Source of the DNA: Mollicutes bacterium
GTDB lineage: Bacteria > Bacillota_I > Bacilli_A > RF39 > UBA660
Direction of reading: 5' to 3'
Assembly: GCA_012510695.1 (NCBI GenBank)
Contig: JAAZHN010000001.1
Coordinates: 1 to 14,048 of the forward strand
DNA: 14,048 nt
Numbering within the stretch: position 1 is the stretch's first letter; the number at the start of each line of letters is the position of its first letter. Under the pieces are notes generated by a model. The model ran no database searches. It saw only the letters and a program-made list of their open reading frames with translations, and had not been told where the DNA came from. Shown here in pieces: positions 7,486-14,048 of this stretch. Position numbers and translations under genes: made by a program.

Positions 7486-7770
7486 ATGATTAGTTATTCA
7501 ATTACTAAAATTATGCATAAATTAGGTAGTTTCATTGCTTATTTAATTTTTAACACTAATGAAAGTTCAATACTATTATTTTTAATAAAAAGTGTTTTTA
7601 GATTAATGATTAGCGCTATACCAGCTTATATTGGTATTCTATTCATACTGCATGGTAACCTTAATGAAATTATTTTACCAATAATAATTGGAGTTTGCTT
7701 TATTATTTTTGCAATATATATATGTTTTCGGTATTTACAATCAGATCAATTAAGTCCCTTATTTTATTAA
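7486..7770 (+). CDS. Small two-helix membrane protein of unknown function
   Basis: A 94-residue protein, the only plus-strand gene in the window. I do not recognise it. The N-terminal third (1-30) is moderately polar with scattered hydrophobics; two transmembrane helices follow, ~38-56 and ~61-82, joined by a short HGNLNE turn, with a short polar C-terminus. There is no signal peptidase or lipoprotein motif. Reality is supported by an AAGG site 8 nt before the ATG, an extended -10 promoter, and a strong hairpin terminator 30 nt after its TAA. It is divergent from rubrerythrin and convergent with the repeat protein gene, so context gives no functional clue. Confidence 0.7.
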   Translation: MISYSITKIMHKLGSFIAYLIFNTNESSILLFLIKSVFRLMISAIPAYIGILFILHGNLNEIILPIIIGVCFIIFAIYICFRYLQSDQLSPLFY

Positions 7771-7794
7771 AAAGAATGTCTTAATTATCGCAAG

Positions 7795-7824
7795 AAAAAA
7801 CCGTTAGTTTATTAACGGTTTTTT
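7795..7824. terminator. Bidirectional rho-independent terminator
   Basis: CCGTTA (7801-7806), loop GTTTAT, TAACGG (7813-7818), flanked by AAAAAA (7795-7800) and TTTTTT (7819-7824). The symmetry gives a U tract on either strand, serving the plus-strand small gene and the minus-strand repeat protein gene, which converge here. Confidence 0.9.
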
Positions 7825-7827
7825 GTG

Positions 7828-10491
7828 TTATTTTGCTTCTTCAGGAATTGTACATGTAATTTGATTTTTTTCTTTTGTACAATCAACTACTTCAGGACAT
7901 TTTACATTTGTTTTTCTTGTATTACCTGTTCTTGTCCATCCTTCTAATGTTTCAGTTGGACTCCAGATATATTCAGTGGTTTCTTTACAACTTTCTTCTT
8001 TACGTTCAATAATTGAATTTGTAAACTTGTAGCATTTTCCTTGTTTTAGGACTGAGCCACTTTCACAATAGTATTTAGATGTTCCTTTGATTGTTTTTTC
8101 ACATTTTGTTCCAACTAATTTAGCATTAGCGTCTGAACAATAATATGTATCAGTATTTTTAACTGTTTTATAACATAAGACTGAAGAGCCAGTTCCAGTT
8201 TTATTATATCCACTTGGACATGATCCACTTGAATTATGTGTTGCTGAAACTTTTACATCTTTGTTTCTAATACATGTTGTTGGAGAATTGTATACTCCTT
8301 TATTATCAAATGTATTATTACAAATATATTGAGAATTTACTACTGGTTCTTTTGAATATGATGATCTTGTAATACACATTGTTGGTGAATTATAAGTACC
8401 AGCATTTACAAAGTTATTACTACATGTATATGTATTTTTTGCATATGCAGACGCTGTTGATGTAGTAATCTTTTTACATGTTGTTGGTGAGTTATAAGTA
8501 CCAGCATTGTCATATGTACTTCCACATGTATATGTAGTTACACTTGGTGCAATAGCAGTAGTTTTTACATCTTTATAACAAGTTGTTGGTTTTGTATATG
8601 TACCTTTATTAATAAACGAACTATCACAAACATAAACATTTTTTGTACTTGATGGAGCTTGTGCAGTAGTTACATTTGTTTTTGTACAATTGACTTGATA
8701 TGAGTATGTTCCAGTTGGATTATATCCACTTGGACATGTATATGTAGTTTTTGATGTTGTTTTTGGTGTTGAATTTGCAGTTACTACGTTTGTTTTTGTA
8801 CAATTTATTTGATATGAGTATGTTCCAGTTGGACTATAGCCACTTGGACATGTGTATGTTGTCTTAGGTGAAACATAACCTCTTGTGTAGACAATATAGT
8901 AATAAACTGTTACATAATTTGGACAATTAGAACCACTACAAATGTTTTCAACACCGATACCACGATCTGCATATTTCTTTGTTGATGTATCGTATTGTGG
9001 TGTAGTAAATCTTTGAGCACTACAAGTTCCACATGACCAGTCTGTATAATATCCTGGTTTTGTTGAACCAACTGACAATCTTGAATCTGTTACTGTTTTA
9101 CGGCATGTTGTTGGACTTGTATATGTTCCTGCATTGTCATAATAACTTGAACATTCATATGTAGTTGTCGATGTTGTATTTGCAACCGATGGTTTTGATT
9201 CAGTTGTTGTCTTACGACATAATGTTGGGCTTGTGTAAGTACCAGCATTGTCATAACCACTTCCACATGTATATGTTGTTACACTAGATTGTAGTTTAGC
9301 AGGTTCTGTAACTCTGTTAGATTTATAACATACTGTCGGACTTGTATATGTTCCTGCATTATCATATGCACTTGAACATGTATATGTTGTTTTTGAAGTA
9401 GCCGGCGCTGTTTGAGTGTTTGTTTTACGACACGTTGTTGGAACTTTATATGTACCAGCATTATCATATTCACTACCACAAATATAGTCAGTGTTTTTTA
9501 CTGCATGTTCAGCAGTACTTGTACTTGCATAACATTTTGTATACACGGTATATGTTCCTGCATTAGCAAATTCATTACTACAAGTATATGTTTCTTTTCT
9601 TTCTGCTGGTGCAGTATCTTGACCTTTTTTAATACACTCAGTAGGTCTTGTATATGTACCTGCATTATCAAACTCAGGACCACAGACATATTGATTATTA
9701 ATTATTGGATCAACATAAACTTTATAACTATCACCTTTATTAACATTAGCGTCTACAACTACTTTTCTTGAAGCTGTTGTTTTTAATTTAGCAACTGTAA
9801 CTGATGTTAATGATGATTTAGTACAATAATGAGTTCCTTGAATATATCCTTCTGGACATTTTTCATATTCTTTCTTTTGAGTTATCTTTTTAAATTCATA
9901 CTCAGTTGAAGTACATGTATTATTATCATTATCATCTAGAGGCGGTTTATCATGATCGTCATTATCTAGATCTTTATCACCTATATTATCATTATCTGAG
10001 TCTTTATCGCCTGGATATGTGTCTCCACCATTATCACTACCATTATTTGGATTTTTATTTCCATTGTTTCCACAATCGATACAAACTTGTTCTTTACCAA
10101 TAGTATCAATAATAAAATCTGATTGATCGCCACATGATAAATATACTTTTAAAGCATATTCTTTGCTACTTAACTTTGTTACTTCAACAAAACTACGATC
10201 AGCATCACATGACTTACCATCTTTATCTTTAAATGGTAAAATGATTTTTAAATTTTCCATTTCAGCCAAAGTCATTTTTTTCGATTGACCTTCATTTGCA
10301 GGTAATCTATCTAATTGATAATAACTTCTAGCTCCATCTTTCATAGTTTGAACATTATCATTAAACACCTTGTCATAAAATGTTGTTAAATTGTTACTTG
10401 GATATAACCACAGTAATATTAAGAAAAATACTACTAAGAATAATACTTTTAATACTAAGTCTATCCAATTAAATCTAATTCTATCTTCCAT
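7828..10491 (-). CDS. Membrane-anchored cysteine-rich repeat surface protein
   Basis: An 887-residue protein of unknown function. A short basic N-terminus and one transmembrane helix (~11-31) suggest an N-in anchor with everything else outside. Residues ~35-132 form a globular module with Cys95 and Cys120 that resembles pilin-like modules (inference). Residues ~141-192 are an Asp/Asn/Gly-rich linker with DxDxD spacing, possibly calcium-binding. Residues ~266-775 hold thirteen repeats with consensus YxC-x4-[YF]-x-N-x-GTY-x2-PT-x-C; cysteines are 16 apart and most repeats start 34 residues apart. A different, Tyr-rich insert (480-543) splits them six to seven. The tail (776-887) has shorter Cys pairs. 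I count 45 cysteines, implying many disulfides. There is no LPXTG sorting signal. ATG at 10491 follows AAGGGGG, 20 nt after the upstream secreted-protein gene. Confidence 0.92.
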   Translation of the reverse strand: MEDRIRFNWIDLVLKVLFLVVFFLILLWLYPSNNLTTFYDKVFNDNVQTMKDGARSYYQLDRLPANEGQSKKMTLAEMENLKIILPFKDKDGKSCDADRSFVEVTKLSSKEYALKVYLSCGDQSDFIIDTIGKEQVCIDCGNNGNKNPNNGSDNGGDTYPGDKDSDNDNIGDKDLDNDDHDKPPLDDNDNNTCTSTEYEFKKITQKKEYEKCPEGYIQGTHYCTKSSLTSVTVAKLKTTASRKVVVDANVNKGDSYKVYVDPIINNQYVCGPEFDNAGTYTRPTECIKKGQDTAPAERKETYTCSNEFANAGTYTVYTKCYASTSTAEHAVKNTDYICGSEYDNAGTYKVPTTCRKTNTQTAPATSKTTYTCSSAYDNAGTYTSPTVCYKSNRVTEPAKLQSSVTTYTCGSGYDNAGTYTSPTLCRKTTTESKPSVANTTSTTTYECSSYYDNAGTYTSPTTCRKTVTDSRLSVGSTKPGYYTDWSCGTCSAQRFTTPQYDTSTKKYADRGIGVENICSGSNCPNYVTVYYYIVYTRGYVSPKTTYTCPSGYSPTGTYSYQINCTKTNVVTANSTPKTTSKTTYTCPSGYNPTGTYSYQVNCTKTNVTTAQAPSSTKNVYVCDSSFINKGTYTKPTTCYKDVKTTAIAPSVTTYTCGSTYDNAGTYNSPTTCKKITTSTASAYAKNTYTCSNNFVNAGTYNSPTMCITRSSYSKEPVVNSQYICNNTFDNKGVYNSPTTCIRNKDVKVSATHNSSGSCPSGYNKTGTGSSVLCYKTVKNTDTYYCSDANAKLVGTKCEKTIKGTSKYYCESGSVLKQGKCYKFTNSIIERKEESCKETTEYIWSPTETLEGWTRTGNTRKTNVKCPEVVDCTKEKNQITCTIPEEAK
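8167..8862 (-). repeat. Tandem coding repeats, second block (repeats 7-13)
   Basis: Seven units whose first cysteines are residues 548, 586, 622, 656, 690, 724 and 758. The last four intervals are exactly 34 residues (102 nt). Units 7 and 8 are a CPSGY-PTGTYSYQ variant; unit 13 is degenerate, losing the PT before the second Cys. Confidence 0.9.
9055..9696 (-). repeat. Tandem coding repeats, first block (repeats 1-6)
   Basis: Six units with first cysteines at residues 270, 304, 338, 372, 409 and 447, that is three intervals of exactly 34 and then 37 and 38, the longer ones from extra Ser/Thr in the linker. Nearly all keep the DNAGTY core. Confidence 0.92.
9916..10071 (-). other. Asp/Asn-rich linker coding segment
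   Basis: Encodes residues ~141-192, first Asn/Gly-rich, then alternating acidic (GDKDSDNDNIGDKDLDNDD). Spacing recalls thrombospondin type 3 or dockerin-like calcium loops, though the glycine positions do not fit either exactly. It separates the membrane-proximal module from the repeat stalk. Confidence 0.6.
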
Positions 10492-10511
10492 ATAAATCCC
10501 CCTTATATTCC

Positions 10512-11459
10512 TTATTTCTTAGTATATGAATTACTTAAGTAGTTAGCATCATCGATTGTGCCAATCATTGCATGACTTAGATAATTAACTAAGTTATTTT
10601 CGCCGTCATAACAAATTGGTTGGTTTATCGCATTAACAAATGCTTGAATATCCCAATGACAATAATGTGGTTTTCCTTCAACAACTTCATAACTTTGATA
10701 GCTTGGAGTAATGCCAATTGCTGAAACCATAGTAGCAGAACTTTGTGCTAAAAGGATACCTAATAATCTTTCACCTGAAGTCTCAGCTTCATGAAATGAT
10801 GGATAATCTAAGTAACCATTTTCTAAATAAACATGAACTAAATATTTTAATAATGCATTAGCGTATGGAAATGCACCTTCTTTAGTTGGGTTTAAAATCA
10901 TACCATGGCGATAATGTTGCATTACTTCAATTATGTCTCCACCTAAATGATCATCTACAGTAAATAATGAGTAATCAAAAACCTTACCTCTTAATTTGCT
11001 ACCTGTAATATCCCTAATGTGAAGAGCTGAATTAACTGCTTCTTGATTCATTATTTTTGCTAAACGATTTAGTAAGAAAGCAACATCTTCATTTTCTACT
11101 TGACGATCAAATGGATTTTGACCACCGATTAATGTAATCATATTGATAACTTCTTGTTCTTTAAAATCGTGTAATCCTAATTCACGAAGTTTGCCAATTA
11201 TTTCATTAGCACGTTCTTTTATTTGTCCTTGATCTTTAATGTCAGTTAATTTTGTTGTTTTCGGATTGACAAAGGCGACGTCTAAAACATCATTATTTAA
11301 CATTTCCATAAAAGAAACTTCTCTTTCATCAGATGCTTGAACAGTTGCTTTAGCTTTAGCTAAATTAGCTCCAGAGCCAATTAAAACAAGACCAGCCAAA
11401 ACAATTGCTTTTCCTCTTTGTTTAATTTCATTAATTTTATTCTTTTTACTTAATTCCAT
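10512..11459 (-). CDS. Secreted protein of unknown function
   Basis: A 315-residue protein I do not recognise. A long basic N-region (1-16), a hydrophobic core (~17-33) and an AKA-type cleavage region (~34-40) make a Sec signal peptide likely; there is no lipobox. The mature part looks globular and mostly helical, with no repeats and only two cysteines (in HYCHW and PICYDG), plus a His-rich segment near HYRHG. No catalytic motif stands out. ATG at 11459 follows AAAGGGGG at a rather long distance. It has a strong own promoter, and the 887-residue repeat protein starts 20 nt downstream without an intervening terminator, so the two are probably co-transcribed and may act together on the cell surface. 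Confidence 0.85.
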   Translation of the reverse strand: MELSKKNKINEIKQRGKAIVLAGLVLIGSGANLAKAKATVQASDEREVSFMEMLNNDVLDVAFVNPKTTKLTDIKDQGQIKERANEIIGKLRELGLHDFKEQEVINMITLIGGQNPFDRQVENEDVAFLLNRLAKIMNQEAVNSALHIRDITGSKLRGKVFDYSLFTVDDHLGGDIIEVMQHYRHGMILNPTKEGAFPYANALLKYLVHVYLENGYLDYPSFHEAETSGERLLGILLAQSSATMVSAIGITPSYQSYEVVEGKPHYCHWDIQAFVNAINQPICYDGENNLVNYLSHAMIGTIDDANYLSNSYTKK

Positions 11460-11491
11460 AAGATAAACCCCCTTTGAATTAATTGTCGCCT

Positions 11492-11520
11492 ACAATAACA
11501 CATGTTTTTTGATTTGTCAA
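11492..11520 (-). promoter_or_regulatory. Promoter of the secreted/repeat-protein unit
   Basis: Perfect TTGACA (11520-11515), 17 nt, TATTGT (11497-11492) with an extended -10 TGT. Predicted start near 11485. One of the two best promoters in the window, matching the rRNA promoter at the -35, which suggests strong expression. Confidence 0.8.
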
Positions 11521-11531
11521 TAAATAACGTC

Positions 11532-11558
11532 AAAGAAAAAAGCCTGTATTTAGGCTTT
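11532..11558 (-). terminator. Rho-independent terminator after cdaR
   Basis: On the minus strand AAAGCCT (11558-11552), loop AAATAC, AGGCTTT (11545-11539), then TTTCTTTG. It begins 6 nt after the cdaR stop and cleanly separates cdaA-cdaR from the next unit. Confidence 0.88.
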
Positions 11559-11563
11559 AAACT

Positions 11564-12925
11564 TTATCTTTTATTTTCTATTTTTACAGAAATTGTTTTA
11601 ACTTTCGGTGTGAATGATAATCTAACATCTCTTCCTTCAATGTTTATTGGAACATTATGTGTTCCTAAACCATAACCAGTTAAATCAATATAAGCGGTTA
11701 TCGAAGCAGGATCTAAGGAATTTAGAACTGATTTAACACCTTTAACTATAACTGTAACACTCGTATCTTGGATGGATGACGCTGTTGCAGCATATTTTTC
11801 ATCTAAATTTCTAAATATTATTGGCGATATTTCAGTCTCAATCGATGTTTCTTGTTGAACAGAGACATCGATTGTTGTAGTAGATGCACTCATAAATCTA
11901 ATTCCTTTTGGCTTAGTTAGGGTAACATTATAAGTCTTATTAGCATTTAAATCTTTGATATCGATTGTTGCTTCAACAAATTTAATGTCTTCTAAGATAG
12001 ATTGATCTCCATATAGAGTAACTTTGCTTACTGAAGCATTAATTTCACTAATTGCAAAACCGACTGTTGCTTCTCCTGTTGTCACGACTTTAACTGGGAC
12101 TTCAACTGAGTTTGAACTTACTATAACATCGGCCGATACTCTAGCCGGAACCATCTCAACATTATTAATGATTTTTCCGCCTTCATCATAAGCTACCAGA
12201 GGAATATTTTCTAATTTAAATGTTCCTGCACTTGTTAATTTATCACTACTGACATCGACTAAAGCTTTAACACTAGCAATTTTATCGATTGTTGTTTGTG
12301 ATGATTTAACAATGACATCACTGTTAGATAATGTTACTGTTGCAATTGATAATTTTGGATCTAATTTATCTTGATTGAATAAATCATAGGCAAGAACTTT
12401 AGAATCACTTATTTTATCACTTATTTTTATTTGAACAGTAGAGGGATCTAACTTATATTTTACTGTTTCTACAGAATTATTATAAACTAATTTTACTTTA
12501 TGATCTCCTATAGTATAGCCATGAAGATCTAGCGTTACTTTATGGTTTCCTAACTGTTTTGCTAAGTATAAATCACTTCTTCTTCCAATTAGAGTAATAT
12601 CAACAGTTTTAGGTAACCCTTCAACAACAAATGCTTCTTCATTATATATTAACGTAATTGGTTGTCTTTCTAGTATTTCAGCTTCATTTTCAATTAATTT
12701 AGTTGCTTTATTATCAACAAATATAAACATCATAACTGCAAGTATTAAAGAAACATATATTAATATATTTGGTTTATTTAAATATTTTTCTAAAAAACTA
12801 GGACTAACTCTTAATTTTTTAATAATTAAAAATACTAATTTAGTTAGTGGTGCGATTATTAATCTATCAATAATACGATAAATTAATTTAAAGGGGAAAA
12901 ATATTTTTTTCATAATATTACTCAT
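11564..12925 (-). CDS. cdaR: YbbR-domain regulator of cyclic di-AMP synthase (CdaR)
   Basis: A 453-residue membrane-anchored protein with a transmembrane helix at ~54-72 (ILIYVSLILAVMMFIFV) and an outside part built of four YbbR domains, starting about residues 88, 178, 288 and 373. The family partners CdaA and modulates its activity. The N-terminus is odd: some 50 basic and hydrophobic residues precede the helix, with a possible additional membrane-associated helix (~20-36), whereas I recall Bacillus CdaR starting almost at the helix. The frame extends to 12961 inside cdaA, but GGTGA 5 nt before the ATG at 12925 supports that start; ATG at 12913 is an alternative. It overlaps the cdaA stop by 8 nt, implying translational coupling. 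The usual next gene, glmM, is absent. Confidence 0.93.
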   Translation of the reverse strand: MSNIMKKIFFPFKLIYRIIDRLIIAPLTKLVFLIIKKLRVSPSFLEKYLNKPNILIYVSLILAVMMFIFVDNKATKLIENEAEILERQPITLIYNEEAFVVEGLPKTVDITLIGRRSDLYLAKQLGNHKVTLDLHGYTIGDHKVKLVYNNSVETVKYKLDPSTVQIKISDKISDSKVLAYDLFNQDKLDPKLSIATVTLSNSDVIVKSSQTTIDKIASVKALVDVSSDKLTSAGTFKLENIPLVAYDEGGKIINNVEMVPARVSADVIVSSNSVEVPVKVVTTGEATVGFAISEINASVSKVTLYGDQSILEDIKFVEATIDIKDLNANKTYNVTLTKPKGIRFMSASTTTIDVSVQQETSIETEISPIIFRNLDEKYAATASSIQDTSVTVIVKGVKSVLNSLDPASITAYIDLTGYGLGTHNVPINIEGRDVRLSFTPKVKTISVKIENKR

Positions 12926-13739
12926 CAATATCACCAACTTCATCTTCTTCATCAGCATCATAGAATACTTCGGTTTTTGGCTTTAATTCTTCAACTAACA
13001 TTAATCTTGTTTCATCTAATGTTAAATTATATTTTAATGCTTGATTAGAAGCTATACTTATTCTTCCAGATTCTTCTGAAACAACAATCGCGATTGCATC
13101 AGATTCTTCAGCTATACCAAGAGCCGCTCTATGTCTTGTTCCTAGTCTTTTGCTTAAACTTGGATCCATACTTGTTTTAAATACTGCTCCAGCACAGGTA
13201 ATTGAATTACCTTGAATAATTACTCCCCCATCGTGAAGAGGGTTATTTGGGAAAAATATTGAACATAATAAACTAGAAGATAAATCTGCATATATCTTTT
13301 GAGCTGGTTGTATATATTCTTGAAGAGATACATCTCTTTCAATAACTATTAAAGCCCCTATTTTATTTCTTTTTAAATATTCAACTGCTTCCATTATTTC
13401 GAAAACTAATTTTTCTCTTTCATCAACTGTTAATACTTTATGTCTTCCTAATAGTTGACTACGACCGATTTGTTCTAAAACTGTTCTAATTTCTGGTTGA
13501 AATATAATAATAATCGCTAGAGGACCCCACATAATAACATATTCTAAAACTAAGCCAACTGTATATAAATTAAGTAAATTACTTAGTAGTTTAATAGCTA
13601 AAATAAAAGCAACGCCTTTAAAAATTAAAGACATTTTAATATTGTTTTTTAAATTTTTTAATAAGTAATAAAACAAAAACCAAACGATACATATATCAAT
13701 TATTTTTGTAACAATGCCCCATATTGACGGTAATGTCAT
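12918..13739 (-). CDS. cdaA: Diadenylate cyclase CdaA (membrane c-di-AMP synthase)
   Basis: A 273-residue enzyme that joins two ATP into cyclic di-AMP, which controls potassium and osmolyte balance and cell-wall homeostasis. Three N-terminal transmembrane helices (~7-27, 37-56, 60-80) precede the DisA_N catalytic domain (~95-235). The RHR motif is intact (GTRHRAALGI, 202-204), and the metal/nucleotide motif reads LHDGG (170-172) in place of the usual DGA. An acidic tail (DADEEDEVGDIDE) ends the protein. The frame opens at a GTG at 13748, but that codon overlaps the AAAGGAG ribosome site; the ATG at 13739, 8 nt after it, is the start. It is coupled to cdaR and has its own extended -10 promoter. 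Confidence 0.96.
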   Translation of the reverse strand: MTLPSIWGIVTKIIDICIVWFLFYYLLKNLKNNIKMSLIFKGVAFILAIKLLSNLLNLYTVGLVLEYVIMWGPLAIIIIFQPEIRTVLEQIGRSQLLGRHKVLTVDEREKLVFEIMEAVEYLKRNKIGALIVIERDVSLQEYIQPAQKIYADLSSSLLCSIFFPNNPLHDGGVIIQGNSITCAGAVFKTSMDPSLSKRLGTRHRAALGIAEESDAIAIVVSEESGRISIASNQALKYNLTLDETRLMLVEELKPKTEVFYDADEEDEVGDIDE

Positions 13740-13747
13740 TTTATTCA

Positions 13748-13754
13748 CTCCTTT
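13748..13754 (-). promoter_or_regulatory. Ribosome-binding site deciding the cdaA start
   Basis: AAAGGAG, 8 nt before the ATG at 13739-13737. Its last G is the first base of the GTG at 13748, so translation from that GTG is implausible. Confidence 0.8.
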
Positions 13755-13763
13755 GGCATCCTA

Positions 13764-13772
13764 ATTATATCA
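13764..13772 (-). promoter_or_regulatory. cdaA promoter (extended -10)
   Basis: TGA TATAAT (13772-13764), a consensus extended -10, with a weak TAGTAA at the -35 distance. Predicted start near 13757, about 18 nt ahead of the cdaA ATG. Confidence 0.65.
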
Positions 13773-13797
13773 AAATATCAAATTGTTTACTAGAAAA

Positions 13798-14048
13798 TTA
13801 TTTAAATATTTTAGCAAGTTCACTCTTTATTTCATCAGGTGAAAATGGTTTAGATATATAACTTGTAAATCCTAATGATAGATACTTTTCTTTTGAACCT
13901 GAGATTGCATCTGCAGTAAGGGCAATCACTGGAGTATTAAATCCAACTATTTCCTTTAACTTCATAAATGTCTCTTCACCACTCATTCCTGGCATCATGA
14001 TATCCATTAAGATTACATCATACTCTTCACCAGAATTGATTTTTTCTA
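13798..14048 (-). CDS. Phosphoreceiver (REC) domain, C-terminal part; probable hybrid histidine kinase (partial)
   Basis: The frame stays open to the window edge, beyond the ATG at 14007; the extra codons read EYDVILMDIMMPGMSG, so the 5' part is missing. Visible are the phospho-acceptor Asp in VILMDIMMP, the conserved Thr in IALTAD, and the Lys in SYISKPF, ending in the last receiver helix. The ALTADAISGSKEKYLSLGFTSYISKPF-like layout, shown here in part, is typical of receivers at the C-terminus of hybrid sensor kinases, so that is favoured; a stand-alone CheY-like or response-regulator protein is possible. No terminator is visible after the TAA at 13798, although the cdaA promoter starts only ~25 nt on. 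Confidence 0.85.
   Translation of the reverse strand, partial: EKINSGEEYDVILMDIMMPGMSGEETFMKLKEIVGFNTPVIALTADAISGSKEKYLSLGFTSYISKPFSPDEIKSELAKIFK

Noticed and set aside
8167..9696. CRISPR array or mobile-element repeats
   Set aside because: The periodicity is in an open coding frame with a 102-nt unit and variable linkers; there are no identical short repeats with unique spacers.
9279..10103. Several reading frames within the repeat protein gene on both strands
   Set aside because: Their translations are themselves repetitive, following the tandem DNA repeat of the real gene in other frames.

Overview
The window looks like chromosome of an A+T-rich, Gram-positive-type bacterium of the Bacilli/Firmicutes side, probably an anaerobic uncultured lineage near the Mollicutes-like gut Bacilli. 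Evidence: the 5' end of a 16S rRNA gene with Bacilli/Mollicutes-like sequence; a Bacillus-type boxA leader; a phenylalanine T-box; a ntdP (YgaC), cdaA-cdaR and pheS-pheT gene set typical of Firmicutes; and a rubrerythrin, which is common in anaerobes. TGG encodes tryptophan throughout and the long genes contain no internal TGA, so the standard bacterial code applies. The lineage call is inference from eleven genes and part of one rRNA. I see no mobile elements, CRISPR arrays or tRNA genes.

Layout. All genes but one are on the minus strand, so transcription runs from high to low coordinates. In that order: the C-terminal part of a phosphoreceiver protein (edge to 13798); cdaA-cdaR, the cyclic di-AMP synthase and its regulator, translationally coupled and ended by a terminator (13739 to 11539); a two-gene unit of a secreted protein of unknown function and an 887-residue membrane-anchored, cysteine-rich repeat protein (11520 to 7828); a bidirectional terminator at 7801; a small plus-strand membrane protein (7486-7770) divergent from rubrerythrin (7372 to 6833); a T-box leader controlling pheS-pheT (6720 to 3153); a membrane protein with a possible cysteine-free thioredoxin-like domain (3091 to 2582); a CtpA/CtpB-type protease (2495 to 1284); ntdP (1200 to 673); and the rRNA promoter, leader and 16S start (563 to the edge).

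How the parts fit. Most of the window is housekeeping: aminoacylation under T-box control, c-di-AMP signalling, nucleotide hydrolysis, peroxide defence and membrane-associated proteolysis. Starts were corrected from Shine-Dalgarno positions for ntdP (1200), pheS (6487), cdaR (12925) and cdaA (13739). The part least explained by known biology is the unit at 7828-11459. It encodes a predicted exported protein and a surface protein with thirteen Cys-x15-Cys repeats, mostly on an exact 34-residue period, behind an Asp-rich linker and an N-terminal module that looks pilin-like. This is the best candidate here for an undescribed cell-surface system.
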